Positions 37,425 through 48,400 of a stretch of 64,000 bases of DNA are shown one piece after another. The notes beneath the pieces are model-generated. The model saw only the letters and a list, made by a program, of their open reading frames with translations. It did no database searches and was not told where the DNA came from. How positions within the stretch are numbered: the stretch's first letter is position 1; each line of letters starts with the position of its first letter. Source of the stretch: Dactylorhiza incarnata (taxonomy: Eukaryota; Streptophyta; Magnoliopsida; Asparagales; Orchidaceae). Position numbers and translations under genes: made by a program. The stretch is taken from contig JAWHQI010000065.1 in the NCBI GenBank assembly GCA_033032865.1, positions 3,162,001 through 3,226,000 on the forward strand, in the 5' to 3' direction.

Positions 37425-38177
37425 GTCGCGGGTGCCGACAACAATGGCTTTCTCCGTCGAGAGGTGTGACTTCGCCGACGAGGAGGAAGGCCGAGGAAGC
37501 CGGCAACAATGTCTTTCACACCGTCCAGAGATGTGACTTCGCCGGCGAGGAGGGAGGCCGCGGAAGGGAAAATGTGGTCGTCGCCTAGGTTAAAGCTCCC
37601 TCGTCCCGTGGAGCCGTCGAGCCGTCGAGAGGAAAAATTACGTCGAGAGGAGAAGGCGAGAGTGGGCCCGGCTAATTTTTGAAATAAGTCGTTTAAACCC
37701 GTTCCTACAGGAGGGCACGCTACCCGGGTTAAAAAATTTGGCGATTGTTATCCGCACTACAGTTTTGGCTATCCGCACTCTTTTTGTATGAGTTATTACG
37801 TGCCTTTTAGAAATATGTCTTGTACATGTATTTTTAGGAAAAGTGATCAACACGAAAGTTGTAGATCTCATCGAGATATACAACTTTCGTGTTGAACACT
37901 TTTCCTAAAAATACACGCACAAGACATATTATCTTTCTGATTGAAACATGTGCGTTAATATAACAATTTTTTGGAAATACTCATTGTACATGCATTTTTA
38001 GGAAAAGTGTTCAACACAAAAGTTGTAGATCTCGACTTGATTTACAACTTTCGTGTTGAACACTTTTTCTAAAAATGCATCTACAAGACACATTTCCAAA
38101 AGACGCGTAATAACTCGTACAAAAAAAATGCGGATAGCCAAAACTGTAGTGCGAATAACAATCGCCAAAAATTTTCC
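37425..38177 (-). repeat. Right terminal inverted repeat of the MULE (interrupted)
   Basis: This is complementary to 31,461-31,777. The outermost ~11 bp (38,167-38,177) are separated from the rest by the foldback MITE. It ends TTTTCC before the CTCAAATAG duplication. Confidence 0.88.
37740..38166. mobile_element. 427-bp foldback MITE inside the MULE terminal repeat
   Basis: The ends GGCGATTGTTATCC and GGATAACAATCGCC-like are inverted, and the terminal repeat extends for tens of bases. It contains two further internal hairpins: arms around TTAGGAAAAGTGATCAAC at 37,838 and around TTAGGAAAAGTGTTCAAC at 38,000, each with a nearby inverted partner. Flanks share AAAAATTT (8 bp), pointing to hAT-type insertion; a 9-bp MULE-type duplication with a mismatch is the alternative. 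It has no coding capacity. Confidence 0.8.
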
Positions 38178-38207
38178 CTCAAATAGGTCCCAAGTGTAGA
38201 TGCTCGC

Positions 38208-38213
38208 TGTCTC
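38208..38213 (+). promoter_or_regulatory. Candidate auxin response element TGTCTC
   Basis: This is the canonical ARF-binding core, about 900 bp upstream of the start codon, right beside the MULE insertion. Aux/IAA genes are usually auxin-induced through such sites. A single hexamer is weak evidence. Confidence 0.3.
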
Positions 38214-38458
38214 CGATTCTGCAGCTGTAGTCTCGGATAAAGTCGTTCATTAATGACAATGCGGCGAGCCACAGGCTGAGGTCACCCTACGCTGAACACT
38301 CCAGTGAGACCTTCTATCTGTGTAGCGGCCTCATGGTGTTTTATTAGCTTGGGCGAATCTCTAGTCACGGCCCCCACAGTCGAAGCCTATTTGTCCTCTG
38401 AAGATGTCTGAACTCTGAACTATTCTTCCTTCTTCAGTAAAGCAGCGGAGTAGCGACT

Positions 38459-38497
38459 GAGAGAGAGCGGAGAGCGGGAGAGAGAGAGAGAGAGGAG
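38459..38497 (+). promoter_or_regulatory. GA-repeat tract
   Basis: This is a run of GAGAG with a few interruptions. Such tracts are common in plant core promoters and leaders and bind BPC-type factors; the role here is inferred from position. Confidence 0.4.
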
Positions 38498-38965
38498 AAA
38501 CCAATCAGCTAGCTACATTTGCGTAGCTTGGGAAAAAGAGCACTTTTGCCCACAATGGCACGCCTCGACTGAGTCGCTCGGGCCTGTGCTTGCGTGGGCT
38601 TCGCTCCAATTCCATTTACAGGCCTGAGAAAGAAAGGGAATCGCCTTCGTTGATTCGCACCAACTCCCCTCATTGTAAATTTTTCGGGCATGGCGTCATG
38701 GAGGGGATAAGGAGATAACGCAGGCAGAAGCTGGGCGCACAGCGCACTAAAGTTATAAACAGAACGAAGAAAGTAGAACAGCTACCTTTATTTATCTCCC
38801 CCTCCTAAGAAGGCGAAGAAGTCCTCTTTTTTGTTAGCTCGGGCGGCAGGAAGATGCGGGGCGAGGAGGATTGAGTTTTTTCTGGTGCGACGAGGAGGAA
38901 AAGAGTGACGCTTTCCATCTGTTTCTACGCAAAGAAGAGGGCGGCGAGTACTCGATTCCAAGTAT

Positions 38966-39097
38966 ATGTTTCCTTTCAACATTTTAATTTCTTTTGTATT
39001 TTATAATCTCCTTGGACTTGGGGATTGTTTTAAAGCTTCCATTGATCGACATAAAGCTTCTTTCACTACTCACCTTCAAATATACACTCACTTGTAG
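38966..39097 (+). other. Upstream ORF (43 codons) or 5'-UTR intron
   Basis: An ATG at 38,966 opens a 43-codon frame ending TAG at 39,095-39,097, 16 bp before the main ATG and in another frame. The same interval is T-rich and is bounded by a possible donor (AA|GTATATG) and acceptor (TTGTAG|A), so it could instead be a 5'-UTR intron. Either would affect translation of the Aux/IAA protein. Confidence 0.35.
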
Positions 39098-39113
39098 AGA
39101 AGAGGACGACAGA

Positions 39114-39414
39114 ATGGAAACTGAAGTTGGAAAGAGAGAAGATGAATTACCTCAACTGCTTGATTTGATTTCAAATGAGAAAGACTGGTTTAAGGGTGAT
39201 GTAGGAGGAGGGGGGAACATCTTAGGAACTTCGGAGGAGGAGAAGCTAGAGCTGACTCTTGCTCCTCCGGGAGGAGAAGGCAGAGAGAAACTAGAAAAGC
39301 TATCTTCTGCTCTCTCGTCCACCCGCTTCTCTAAAATCCCCAACTCTCTTTACAAAAATACTGTTGTTGGAACTCAACCAGTGTTCTTCGACTCGGCTAA
39401 GCCCAATGCAGAAG
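39114..39414 (+). CDS. IAA26-like: Aux/IAA exon 1 (N-terminus, domain I)
   Basis: It runs 100 codons plus one base, starting [18 protein letters not shown]. It carries the EAR repression motif at residues about 43-53 and a serine-rich stretch after it. The donor is GAAG|GTTTGA, and intron 1 is 82 bp to the TGCAG acceptor at 39,496. Confidence 0.9.
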
Positions 39415-42400
39415 GTTTGAATATCGAATACTTTTTTACTTATTTATTTCTTTCCGTCATCTCAAATTGTTGTTTATTATCTCTCCATTTCTGCAGGGTT
39501 TCAGCAGGAGAATTTCATGCCTTTCCCACTGCCGGTCACGGCTGGCTTTGGAAATGAATCATCACTAGAAGCAAGTAGGAGGATGGATCAGAGCCATGAG
39601 AGAGGAGTGCATTCTGCTCCCGAAGATGGAGTTCTGGTGAAGAACAGATCTCAGATAAGGCAATGTTAAATGCCTTTCCTTGCCATCTTCATATAGATTC
39701 TGAAATATTCATAATATTGAATTTGTTAAGTTTTGATTATGTTTTTTCTGATTTTCTAAAGTAGTATTTCAGCACATTTATTTCCCTATATTTTGGGTAG
39801 CCTACCAGTCTGTTTTAAATATCAAGGGTAGCATTTTTCTCTCTATTGTTTCCCATCTCCATCTCACCTTTGCCCGCAGTAGCTCAATGTCGCAGTTCTC
39901 TCTTTCTCACTTGAGCAAATCCAACATCCTTTCGTTCATAATTTGTTCGTGCTGAGCTCTTAGAGGGAGCCTCTCCCTTGAAACTATCGATTTGATTCAA
40001 ATCGGTGGTATCAAAGGTATCTTTCCTATCTCTATTCCTTCATATGGTCGCCCAGTATCTATTCACTCGTGCAAACAACCATCTTACAACTACCTCCACT
40101 CATCACACGACGCCCTCCATATCTGAATGTCATACTGCCACATCCTACATTCCTACTACACAATCCTACTGCTGCATCCTACTACACAATCTTACTGCTG
40201 CATCCTACTACACAATCCTACCGCTATCATCATTATCCCATGATGATCACCTTACCAAATATATAAAATCAATAATAAGAAATTTGAACATGGAAAAGGT
40301 GGGTCCTTCTTTCACTTGTGTTTTGCTTATAACAAAAGTTGAGTTGGGATCGATCGAACAATCCTTCCCTTTCCTTACATGCTCACCTTCAATGGGCGCA
40401 AATTCATGTGCTCAGTAGTCTGCCACTCAAGGACGAAAGAGTACAAAGGGGCTACAAGTATAACAAAGCTAAATTTAACAATTTTCATTCATTCAATCAA
40501 CTTATTACAACATGACATTTTCTAACATATTTATAGGTTTTTAGAGCCACTAATGGAGATTGCATGAGTTTAATAATGAGTAGAAGTTAAGTTTGAATAG
40601 AGAAGTTAAAGATATAATGAAGAAATCATCGAAACAATACATGCTCCTTGGGCAAAGGAGGCGTGGGTGGATGGATCTAGGAGAGAGAAAATGAAATTTA
40701 AGAGGAAGGGATCAACTCTGTATGGAAGAGGGAAAATGAGGTTGGAACAAGTTTTCTGCCACGTGGTTTGGGTTGGTGGATCTGCGCTTAATTTGCTTAG
40801 AATCTATATGCTAGTAATTTACAATAAAAGAGGAAAGTAAAAGTACATGAACTATGGCCCAAAACACATAAGACTTGTATAAGTAAAATTAGTGGTGAGC
40901 TTATAACATGCTTGACAAAAATACATAAATAAATAGAAAATATAGATTGTGATTGACGATGTTGATATTGCTTCCGCGGCTTTACTCATGCTATCTTGTA
41001 AGAAAATCACGTGCGATGGGGTTGGTATACAAAGACAAGTAATTTGGAAGAGGTGCCCATCTTAGGGCTGATTTTGAGTCGAGTCCGAGCGGTTCGGGTT
41101 CGGCTCGAAATCAAAATTTTCAAATCGACGAGTCGAAATTTACTCAAAATCGAAATTATTTCGAGTCTAGTCGGCTTGCCTCGACTCGAAATGGCTCGAT
41201 TCCGAGCCGGCTCGAAATGGAATCGAATTGGCTCGAAATTGAACAATTTTTCCCTTTATTCCGAGTCGTCTTGAAATTGAGTAAATGAAGTCTTCTAAGA
41301 CATTAATCCTTTAGTTTAGGTTTAAATTTTAGTGTTTTTAATTTTAAAATAATAATATATTAATAAGTACACAATGTTTTATTCAATTCGAACTGATTCG
41401 AATCATATATCAAGCAATTCAGAGCAGACTCAAAATTGACTCGAAATGTGAATCGAATCAATTGTACTTGATTCCGTTTCAATTCAATATTCGAGCGATT
41501 TTTGAGCGATTTTTCAGTTTCGAATAATATGCTCAACGTCAATCCCAATGACCCTACTGCTCATGACCTTTAATTCGATACTAACTCAATCCAATCCGTC
41601 CACAACCCTACTCTCAACGCCAAACTTGTGTCGAGAATAGTTGTGCACTTCTGCAAAAATTGAATCCAGTTAGATTGCAATGCACTAAGCTTCTCCAGAG
41701 ATTTTATAAATTTGAGGCCTTATTCAGAATACATAATAAACTCTCTAACAAGTACATAATCTCTCCACATAGAGATTGGATTAGTACATAAACTCTCCAT
41801 TGTAGGTTGAATATTCTTAATGATTCGTATTCGACTTACCACTAAAGAACACAATGAAGTGACTTGCTATTGCTTGTATCGACTCCAAAGATTTTACATA
41901 ACTCAAAAACATTATTGTTATCAGGAAATTTCAACTGGTAGTCTAGATAGGGTACTTGAGTTCAATGAAATTTGCTCCTTTTGATGCTGTTCACCCGGAA
42001 GATCGCGGCATCAAATTGTCTTAAAGAGACCGCACGGTCTAACATATGAGACCGATTTAATTAGACCGCGCGGCCTGGATAACAAGATCGTCTTATGAAT
42101 CTCGTCATTCTGATTCGACAATCAGTCCTAAGCTCGCACGGTCTGATTTCACTTCTTCGCATAACAGGTAACCCTCTCACCTCTGTCTAACTTCTCATAA
42201 ATTCCGGGCAGCCCGTATTTTCAAAAGCTACCCGTCTGGGCAGCCCCACGTCTATAAATTGGGGGGTAGAGCTCCCTAGAAAAGGACTTTTGGAGGGGGG
42301 GGGGGGTAAAGAGAAAAAGAGGGTGATTGCTGGAGCAAAGCGGTCTCAATTTTCAGCTCGCTCTATCTCACTTAATTTCGGTCTGTTCCAAACCTCTTTT

Positions 42401-45400
42401 TAGTCACTAACCTTTTCTTTTGCAAGAACATTTTTCACAGCCAAGGACCGAGTAGCTGGCAATCCACAGTCCCATTCTCGTTTTCGAAGCACGAGTCGCG
42501 GAGAAGGCATTTCTTGCATCAACAGAACGAAACACGCGACCTTCAGATTTGAATTTACCGGTGAAGTATAGCGGTCTAAATATGTCAGACCGAGAGTTGA
42601 GAAACCAGACCGATGCAGGTCGCGCGACATCAAATGATTTGGAAATACGTTTTGAGCGAGCCCTCGAGCAAACCCGTCAAGAGTTCGCTCGAGTACAGCT
42701 CCAGACCGCACAGCAGATGGAAGCGATGGGGAAAGCTCTCGAGCTAATCTCTCAGCGATTGGCTCCTCAAGCTGTTGAGGCCGCAACACCTGCAGTCATT
42801 CAACCAACTTGAGGACAGGTTTTTGACCGCACAGTTCTCGAACCTGTCGCGCCCCTGCGATCGCAAGGAGTCGAGCTTGCTGCTCGGCAGGAATTTTTTC
42901 AGGCCGCTGCCCGGGGAAGTCCTGCCCGGGCCTTGAATTTTCAAGAAAATGTCGCTCCTCGCTCTGTCGACTTACTGGAAGAACCATCTCCGTTCGTAGA
43001 ACAAGTTAGGTGGGAACCTGTTCCGATAGGTTTCAGAGAGCCCAGGCTTCCAGTATACACCGGAAGGGATGATCCAATCTCTCATCTGCAGGCTTTCGAA
43101 GTTGCAGTATCGATGAGGACCTTGTCTGAGGCTCTTCGCTGTAAGTTGTTTGTAACCTCTCTCGGAGGTGAGGCTAGAGAATGGTTCTTTAACCTCCCTG
43201 CCAGGACTGTTGCCAACTTTGCGGACCTAAGGAGAGAATTTCTCTTAAGATTCGCCACTTCGAGAAAGCGGAAGAGTGGACCCGCAGCTCTTTTCAAAAT
43301 CAAACAAGGAGAAACTGAGACAATAACTCATTTCGTCGCTCGATTTCAAGAAGAATTCTTAAGTATCCATGATGTTGGCCCCGTCCTCCATCAAGTCGCA
43401 TTCATTAATGCCTTACGAGAAGGCCCTTTGAAGTTAAAAGTCACCACCAAGGAGCCGAATTCTTACCAAGAATTAATTTCAACTGTGAATAGGTTTATTG
43501 AGGGTGAAATCTGCAACCCAGAATACGTCTCGTACCTCTCCAGTATGGCTTACCAGGGTGGAAACAACTCTTCTTCTTCTTCGAACCCTCAACAACATCA
43601 GAAGACAACCCGCCAAGAGTATCAACCTCATGTCTCCCGAGGCAGGAATTTTCGTCATCATCGCCCGAGCAACAACCATCAACAACTCACCCAATGGCAG
43701 CAACCAGCTCAGGCTCAGCCGTTAGCCTGTCTCCCTCTCCTACCCCTTCCCACTAATCAACCTAGACAACTTTTTAACAATTCGCAAGAATGTTTTGCAG
43801 ATCTACCTCTTCCAATTTCAGAGATTTTGGAAATTATTGAAAGACAACCCTTCTTCAAAAGACCAGCCCCCATGAAGACCAACATCAAATTCCGAAATCA
43901 AAGCCTCTATTGCGAGTTTCATAAAGAGAGAGGGCACCAGACTGAAAATTGTAGGGCGCTCAGATTCTTGATTGAAAAACTCCTCAAGGAAGGGAAACTC
44001 CAAGATCTAATCAACAAAAAAGTTGAAGATCAGTCGAAGAAGGCAAAAATCGTTGCTGAGGTCGGTTGGGAGTGCCAGGAGGTAGAAGATGCCGGTCTTT
44101 TTGGCAGTCTCCACATCGGTTGTGAATGTGTGGAGGCAGACAATGAAGGGGAAAATGGTCTGCTCTTCTGCATCCATGGAGGTGCTGGACTTGAATCTTC
44201 CAAAAAGTCTAGCATGGCAAGAATCTTCAGGGATGAAGTCTCTGTTGCCTCTGCCTCTGCTCCAACCCCAGAAGTGGTCATCTTCAGCAAGGAAGACCTT
44301 CCACCCCACGGGAATCCTTTTAACGATGCACTTGTCATCAAGGTTGTGATAGAGAACTTCACAGTCGAGAGGGTTCTAGTGGATACTGGGAGCTCCGTGA
44401 ACTTATTGTTCAAACCTACCTTCGAGGCTCTGAAAACTGGGAAGCAGATGCTTCCTACTGAAGGCCCTCTTTATGGCTTCTCAGGAGAAAAAAAGGAGGT
44501 CGAAGGAAGAGTTTCACTAACCGTGATGATGGGGGGATCATCAAACAAGCTGAGTTCGTTGTAGTAGATGCACCTAGCAGCTACTACGCCATTTTTGGCA
44601 GACCTATCCTTAATCAGTATAGGGCAATAGTTTCAACTTTTCACCTCGCACTAAAATTCTCTGCCCAGGGAAAGCAGTTCAGGGTTAGGAGTGATCTAAG
44701 CTAGCCCGAGAATGCTATGTCAGGACAGTTAGCTTCATTGACATAGGTCCTCAGTTGGGAGTCAAAGAGAAAGTGCTGGTGCCATTGTGTTCCGAATAAA
44801 GGGATCGCAGTACTTAATTTTGAGTTTGTTTGTTAACCAACAATAATTCTCTTTTGTTCTTAACCAATAAACCCCTTTAAGCATTTTCGGAACTAAAGTT
44901 TGTAAGTAAATATGCGTCAATAAAATACGTCTTTGCCTTCATCCCTTTTTATCTGTCATTACCTCATTTAGCTTAGATTGATTCCAAGTCAATTATTTCT
45001 TGTCTTATCATTTGTTCTAAAAAACGCTGGTTACCTACTCTCTGATACACTCAGGTCAGAAATGGAAATTTCAGAAGAATTCATCTTAAAAGATCATGAA
45101 GTTAAAGATAAAAATAGAGCTGAGGAACTCATTTAGAACCAGCGCAAAGTATCCAGCTTATTCCAATAAAAGGAGATGAGAACAAAACACTCTCAATTAA
45201 CGCCGAACTTTCCGAAATCGAAAAAGAAGAGTTGATAACTTGCTTATTCAGAAATCTAGATATATTCGCTTGGTCCGCAAATGACATGCCAGCAATGGAT
45301 CCTGATATAGCCTGTCATCATTTAAACATAGATCCAACTTTTAAACCAGTTCAGCAGAAGAAACGAGCAGTAGCAGATACTCTAGCCGAACCAATTGGAG

Positions 45401-48400
45401 AAGAAGTCCAAAAGCTTCTCAAAGCTGGTTTCATCCAGGAAGTACAATACCCTGACTGGGTCTCAAACGTAGTTATGGTAAAAAAGCCCAGCGGCAAGTG
45501 GAGAATGTGTGTAGACTTCACCAAGCTCAATAAAGTCTGTCCAAAGGATTGTTATCCTTTACCCCGCATAGATTCTCTGGTTGATTCAGCAGTTGGATTT
45601 CACTACATGAGCTTCCTAGATGCATTCTCGGGTTATCATCAGATCAGAATGCATAAACTAGATATACCTCACACCTCTTTTATAACAAACAATGAATGTT
45701 TTTGTTATAAAGTAATGCCTTTTGGTTTAAAGAATGCAGGAGCAACCTATCAGAGAATGATGGATTTCGTATTCAAGAAACAGAAATGCAGAAATCTCGA
45801 AGTATATGTGGATGACCTTCTTATCAAAAGTAAACAGTTTTCAGTTCACTTAGAAGACCTTGAAGAAACCTTCTCAACACTCTGAGTGTTCAATATGAGG
45901 CTAAACCCGCTGAAATGTGTTTTTGGCGCTAACAAGGGTAAGTTCTTAGGACATCTTTTGACTCCAGATGGCCTTGAACCTAATCCAGATAAGGTTAAGA
46001 CAATTCTTGAAATGGCACCGCCAAGGTCGCCAAAAGAGGTTCAGCAGTTGGGAGGTAGAATGGCAGGGTTAAGCCGATTTATATCTCGATCAGGAGATAA
46101 AAGTGCTCCCCTTCTTCAGAATTCTCAGGAAAGCCTCCAGGTTCGAATGGACAGAAGAATGTGATTCAACATTCACCCAGCTGAAGAAACAACTAACATC
46201 GATCCCTCTCCTCCAAAGCCCCCGTGAGGGTGAAAATTTATTTTTTTATTTAGGTGTTGGAGCCGATGCAATTAACTCAGTTTTAGCAAGGGAAGAAAAG
46301 AAGAAACAATTTTCAGTTTACTACGTCAGTAGAATCCTGAAAAATGCGGAAACCAGGTATTCGATATTAGAAAAGCTTGCTTTAGCACTTATCATTTCAG
46401 CTAGGAAGCTCAGACCTTATTTTCAAGCTCATTCAATTCAAGTAGTAACAGATCTACCCCTGAAGAATGTGCTAGAAAAGCCAGAACACTCAGGCAGGTT
46501 TGCTAAATGGGCTATCGAGTTAAGTGAATTCAATATCTCATATGTTCCTCGAACAGCCATAAAAGCACAGGTATTAGCTGATTTCTTAATTGATACAATG
46601 AATAATGAATCTGAGGATGATATCGGAAAACCTATACCTTGGATAATTTATGTCGATGGGGCTTCAGGAAAAAATTCTTCAGGAGCAGGGGTAATCTTGG
46701 TTAACCCAAATGGAGTTAGAATAAATCAAGCTTTGAAATTTCATTTTTCAGTCACCAATAACCAGGCAGAATATGAAGCTCTCTTAGCAGGATTTCGTTT
46801 CGCCAAAGAATTAGGTATCGAAGATATCGAGGTCAAAACAGATTCATTAGTAATGGCGTCTCAAGTAAACAACACCTATGAAACTAGAGAACCAGTCTTG
46901 AAGAAATATCAGAAGATGGTAAAGCAAGAGATCGGAAAGTTCAAGAGTTTCACTATCCAACATATCCCTCGATCAGAAAATTCAGATGCAAATCACTTAG
47001 CTAAATTCGGGTTATCATCAGGAGGAATCACATCAGATCTCTTCCATCCAGCAATTGAGGAAGAGTCAGTAATGCAGATCGATCATAAAAGTTCCTGGAT
47101 GGATCCCTTTATGCTATATCTTTCATCAGGAGAATTCCATACTAGTGTAAAAGATAAAAAAAGGTTCAGATTAAAAGCGGCTTACTATTATCTGATCTTA
47201 AGTATCTTATATCGAAAAACTTTTTTAGCTCCTTTATCTAGGTGCATCTCAGAAGAAGAAGTTCCGATTGTTCTCAGAGAAGTACACTCAGGTGAGTGTG
47301 GTAGTCATTCAGGTGCACGGACTCTAGAAAAAAGGATTTTGAGGCAGGGATATTTTTGGCCCAAGATAAGGAAAGATGCAGCTAACTACGCTAAGAAGTG
47401 CATTCAATGTCAGAAATTTGCTCCGCTCCAGCATCAGCCTGCCCAGCAGTTGAAGTCCATCATGACTCCCTAGCCGTTCGCAGTATGGGGAATGGATCTT
47501 CTAGGACCTTTTCCCACTGCAAGTGGACAAAGGCGTTTTATTCTGGTTATGATAGATTACTTCAGCAAATGGATTGAAGCAAAAACTTTAGCTAAAACAA
47601 CTACCCAGATAGTAAAAAATTTTATCTGGGGAGAAATTATCTGCAGGCATGGGATTCCCATGACCATAATAACAGACAACGGGCCTCAGTTTAACAATTC
47701 AGAAATGATTAACTATTGTGATGAAATAGAAATTGAGCTTCGATTTGCATCAGTCCATCATCCAAGGAGCAATGGGCAGGTAGAAGCAACTAATAAATGT
47801 ATTCTAAATCTTCTCAAGAAAAAGGTAGAAAATATCAGGGGCAATTGGGCAGAACAACTCCCGGCAGTTCTCTGGACTCTTAGTACTACCCCAACAAGTG
47901 CGACTGGTGAAACCCCCTTCAAATTATCTCATGGTTCGGAAGCTTTAATTCCAATCGAGCTTGAGGTAAAAAGTCCCAGGGTCTTATTGGCTCAGCAAAA
48001 CAAGGATACCTGGATAGGAGATAATAATGAAGATCTCAAACATAGCCTCGACTTAATTGAAGAATTAAGAGACGAAGCTATAATAAGGCAAGAAGAGATA
48101 AAAAGAAGAATGGCGAGATATTTCGATAAAAATATAAGAATCAAAGAATTCACTACTGGATATCTGGTTTTAACGAAGGTAGATGCAGCAGCTAGATCCA
48201 GCTCAGTCGGAAAATTAAACCCAAATTGGGCAGGTCCTTATATCATAAAAGAAGTATTGAAAATGGGGCTTATCGCCTCAGCACTTATGACGGAAATGAG
48301 ATAGCAAATGCCTGGAGTGGAGATGATTTGAAACGTTTTTTCTCTTAAAACAGGCTTCTCATTATTCTCTCTCTACCTCTCTTAGCAATGTATTCATCTC

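Larger units (their letters stand above)
31461..38177 (+). mobile_element. Mutator-like element with Ulp1-like gene (Kaonashi-type)
   Basis: Long terminal inverted repeats (31,461-31,777 and 37,425-38,177, the latter interrupted by a MITE) are flanked by a perfect 9-bp duplication CTCAAATAG (31,452-31,460 and 38,178-38,186), the hallmark of the Mutator superfamily. Inside are a FAR1-type transposase pseudogene (plus) and a Ulp1-like C48 protease gene (minus) in convergent order. MULEs carrying Ulp1-like genes are known in plants as Kaonashi elements. The right end lies about 0.94 kb upstream of the Aux/IAA start codon. The transposase is dead, so the copy is at best non-autonomous. Confidence 0.9.
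38187..39113 (+). promoter_or_regulatory. Upstream region of the Aux/IAA gene
   Basis: This is the sequence between the MULE target duplication and the start codon. It includes TGTCTC at 38,208, a GA-repeat tract at 38,459-38,497, and a TATA-like TTATAAAC at about 38,752. Together these suggest that promoter and leader lie in the last ~900 bp. The transcription start is not known. Confidence 0.5.
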
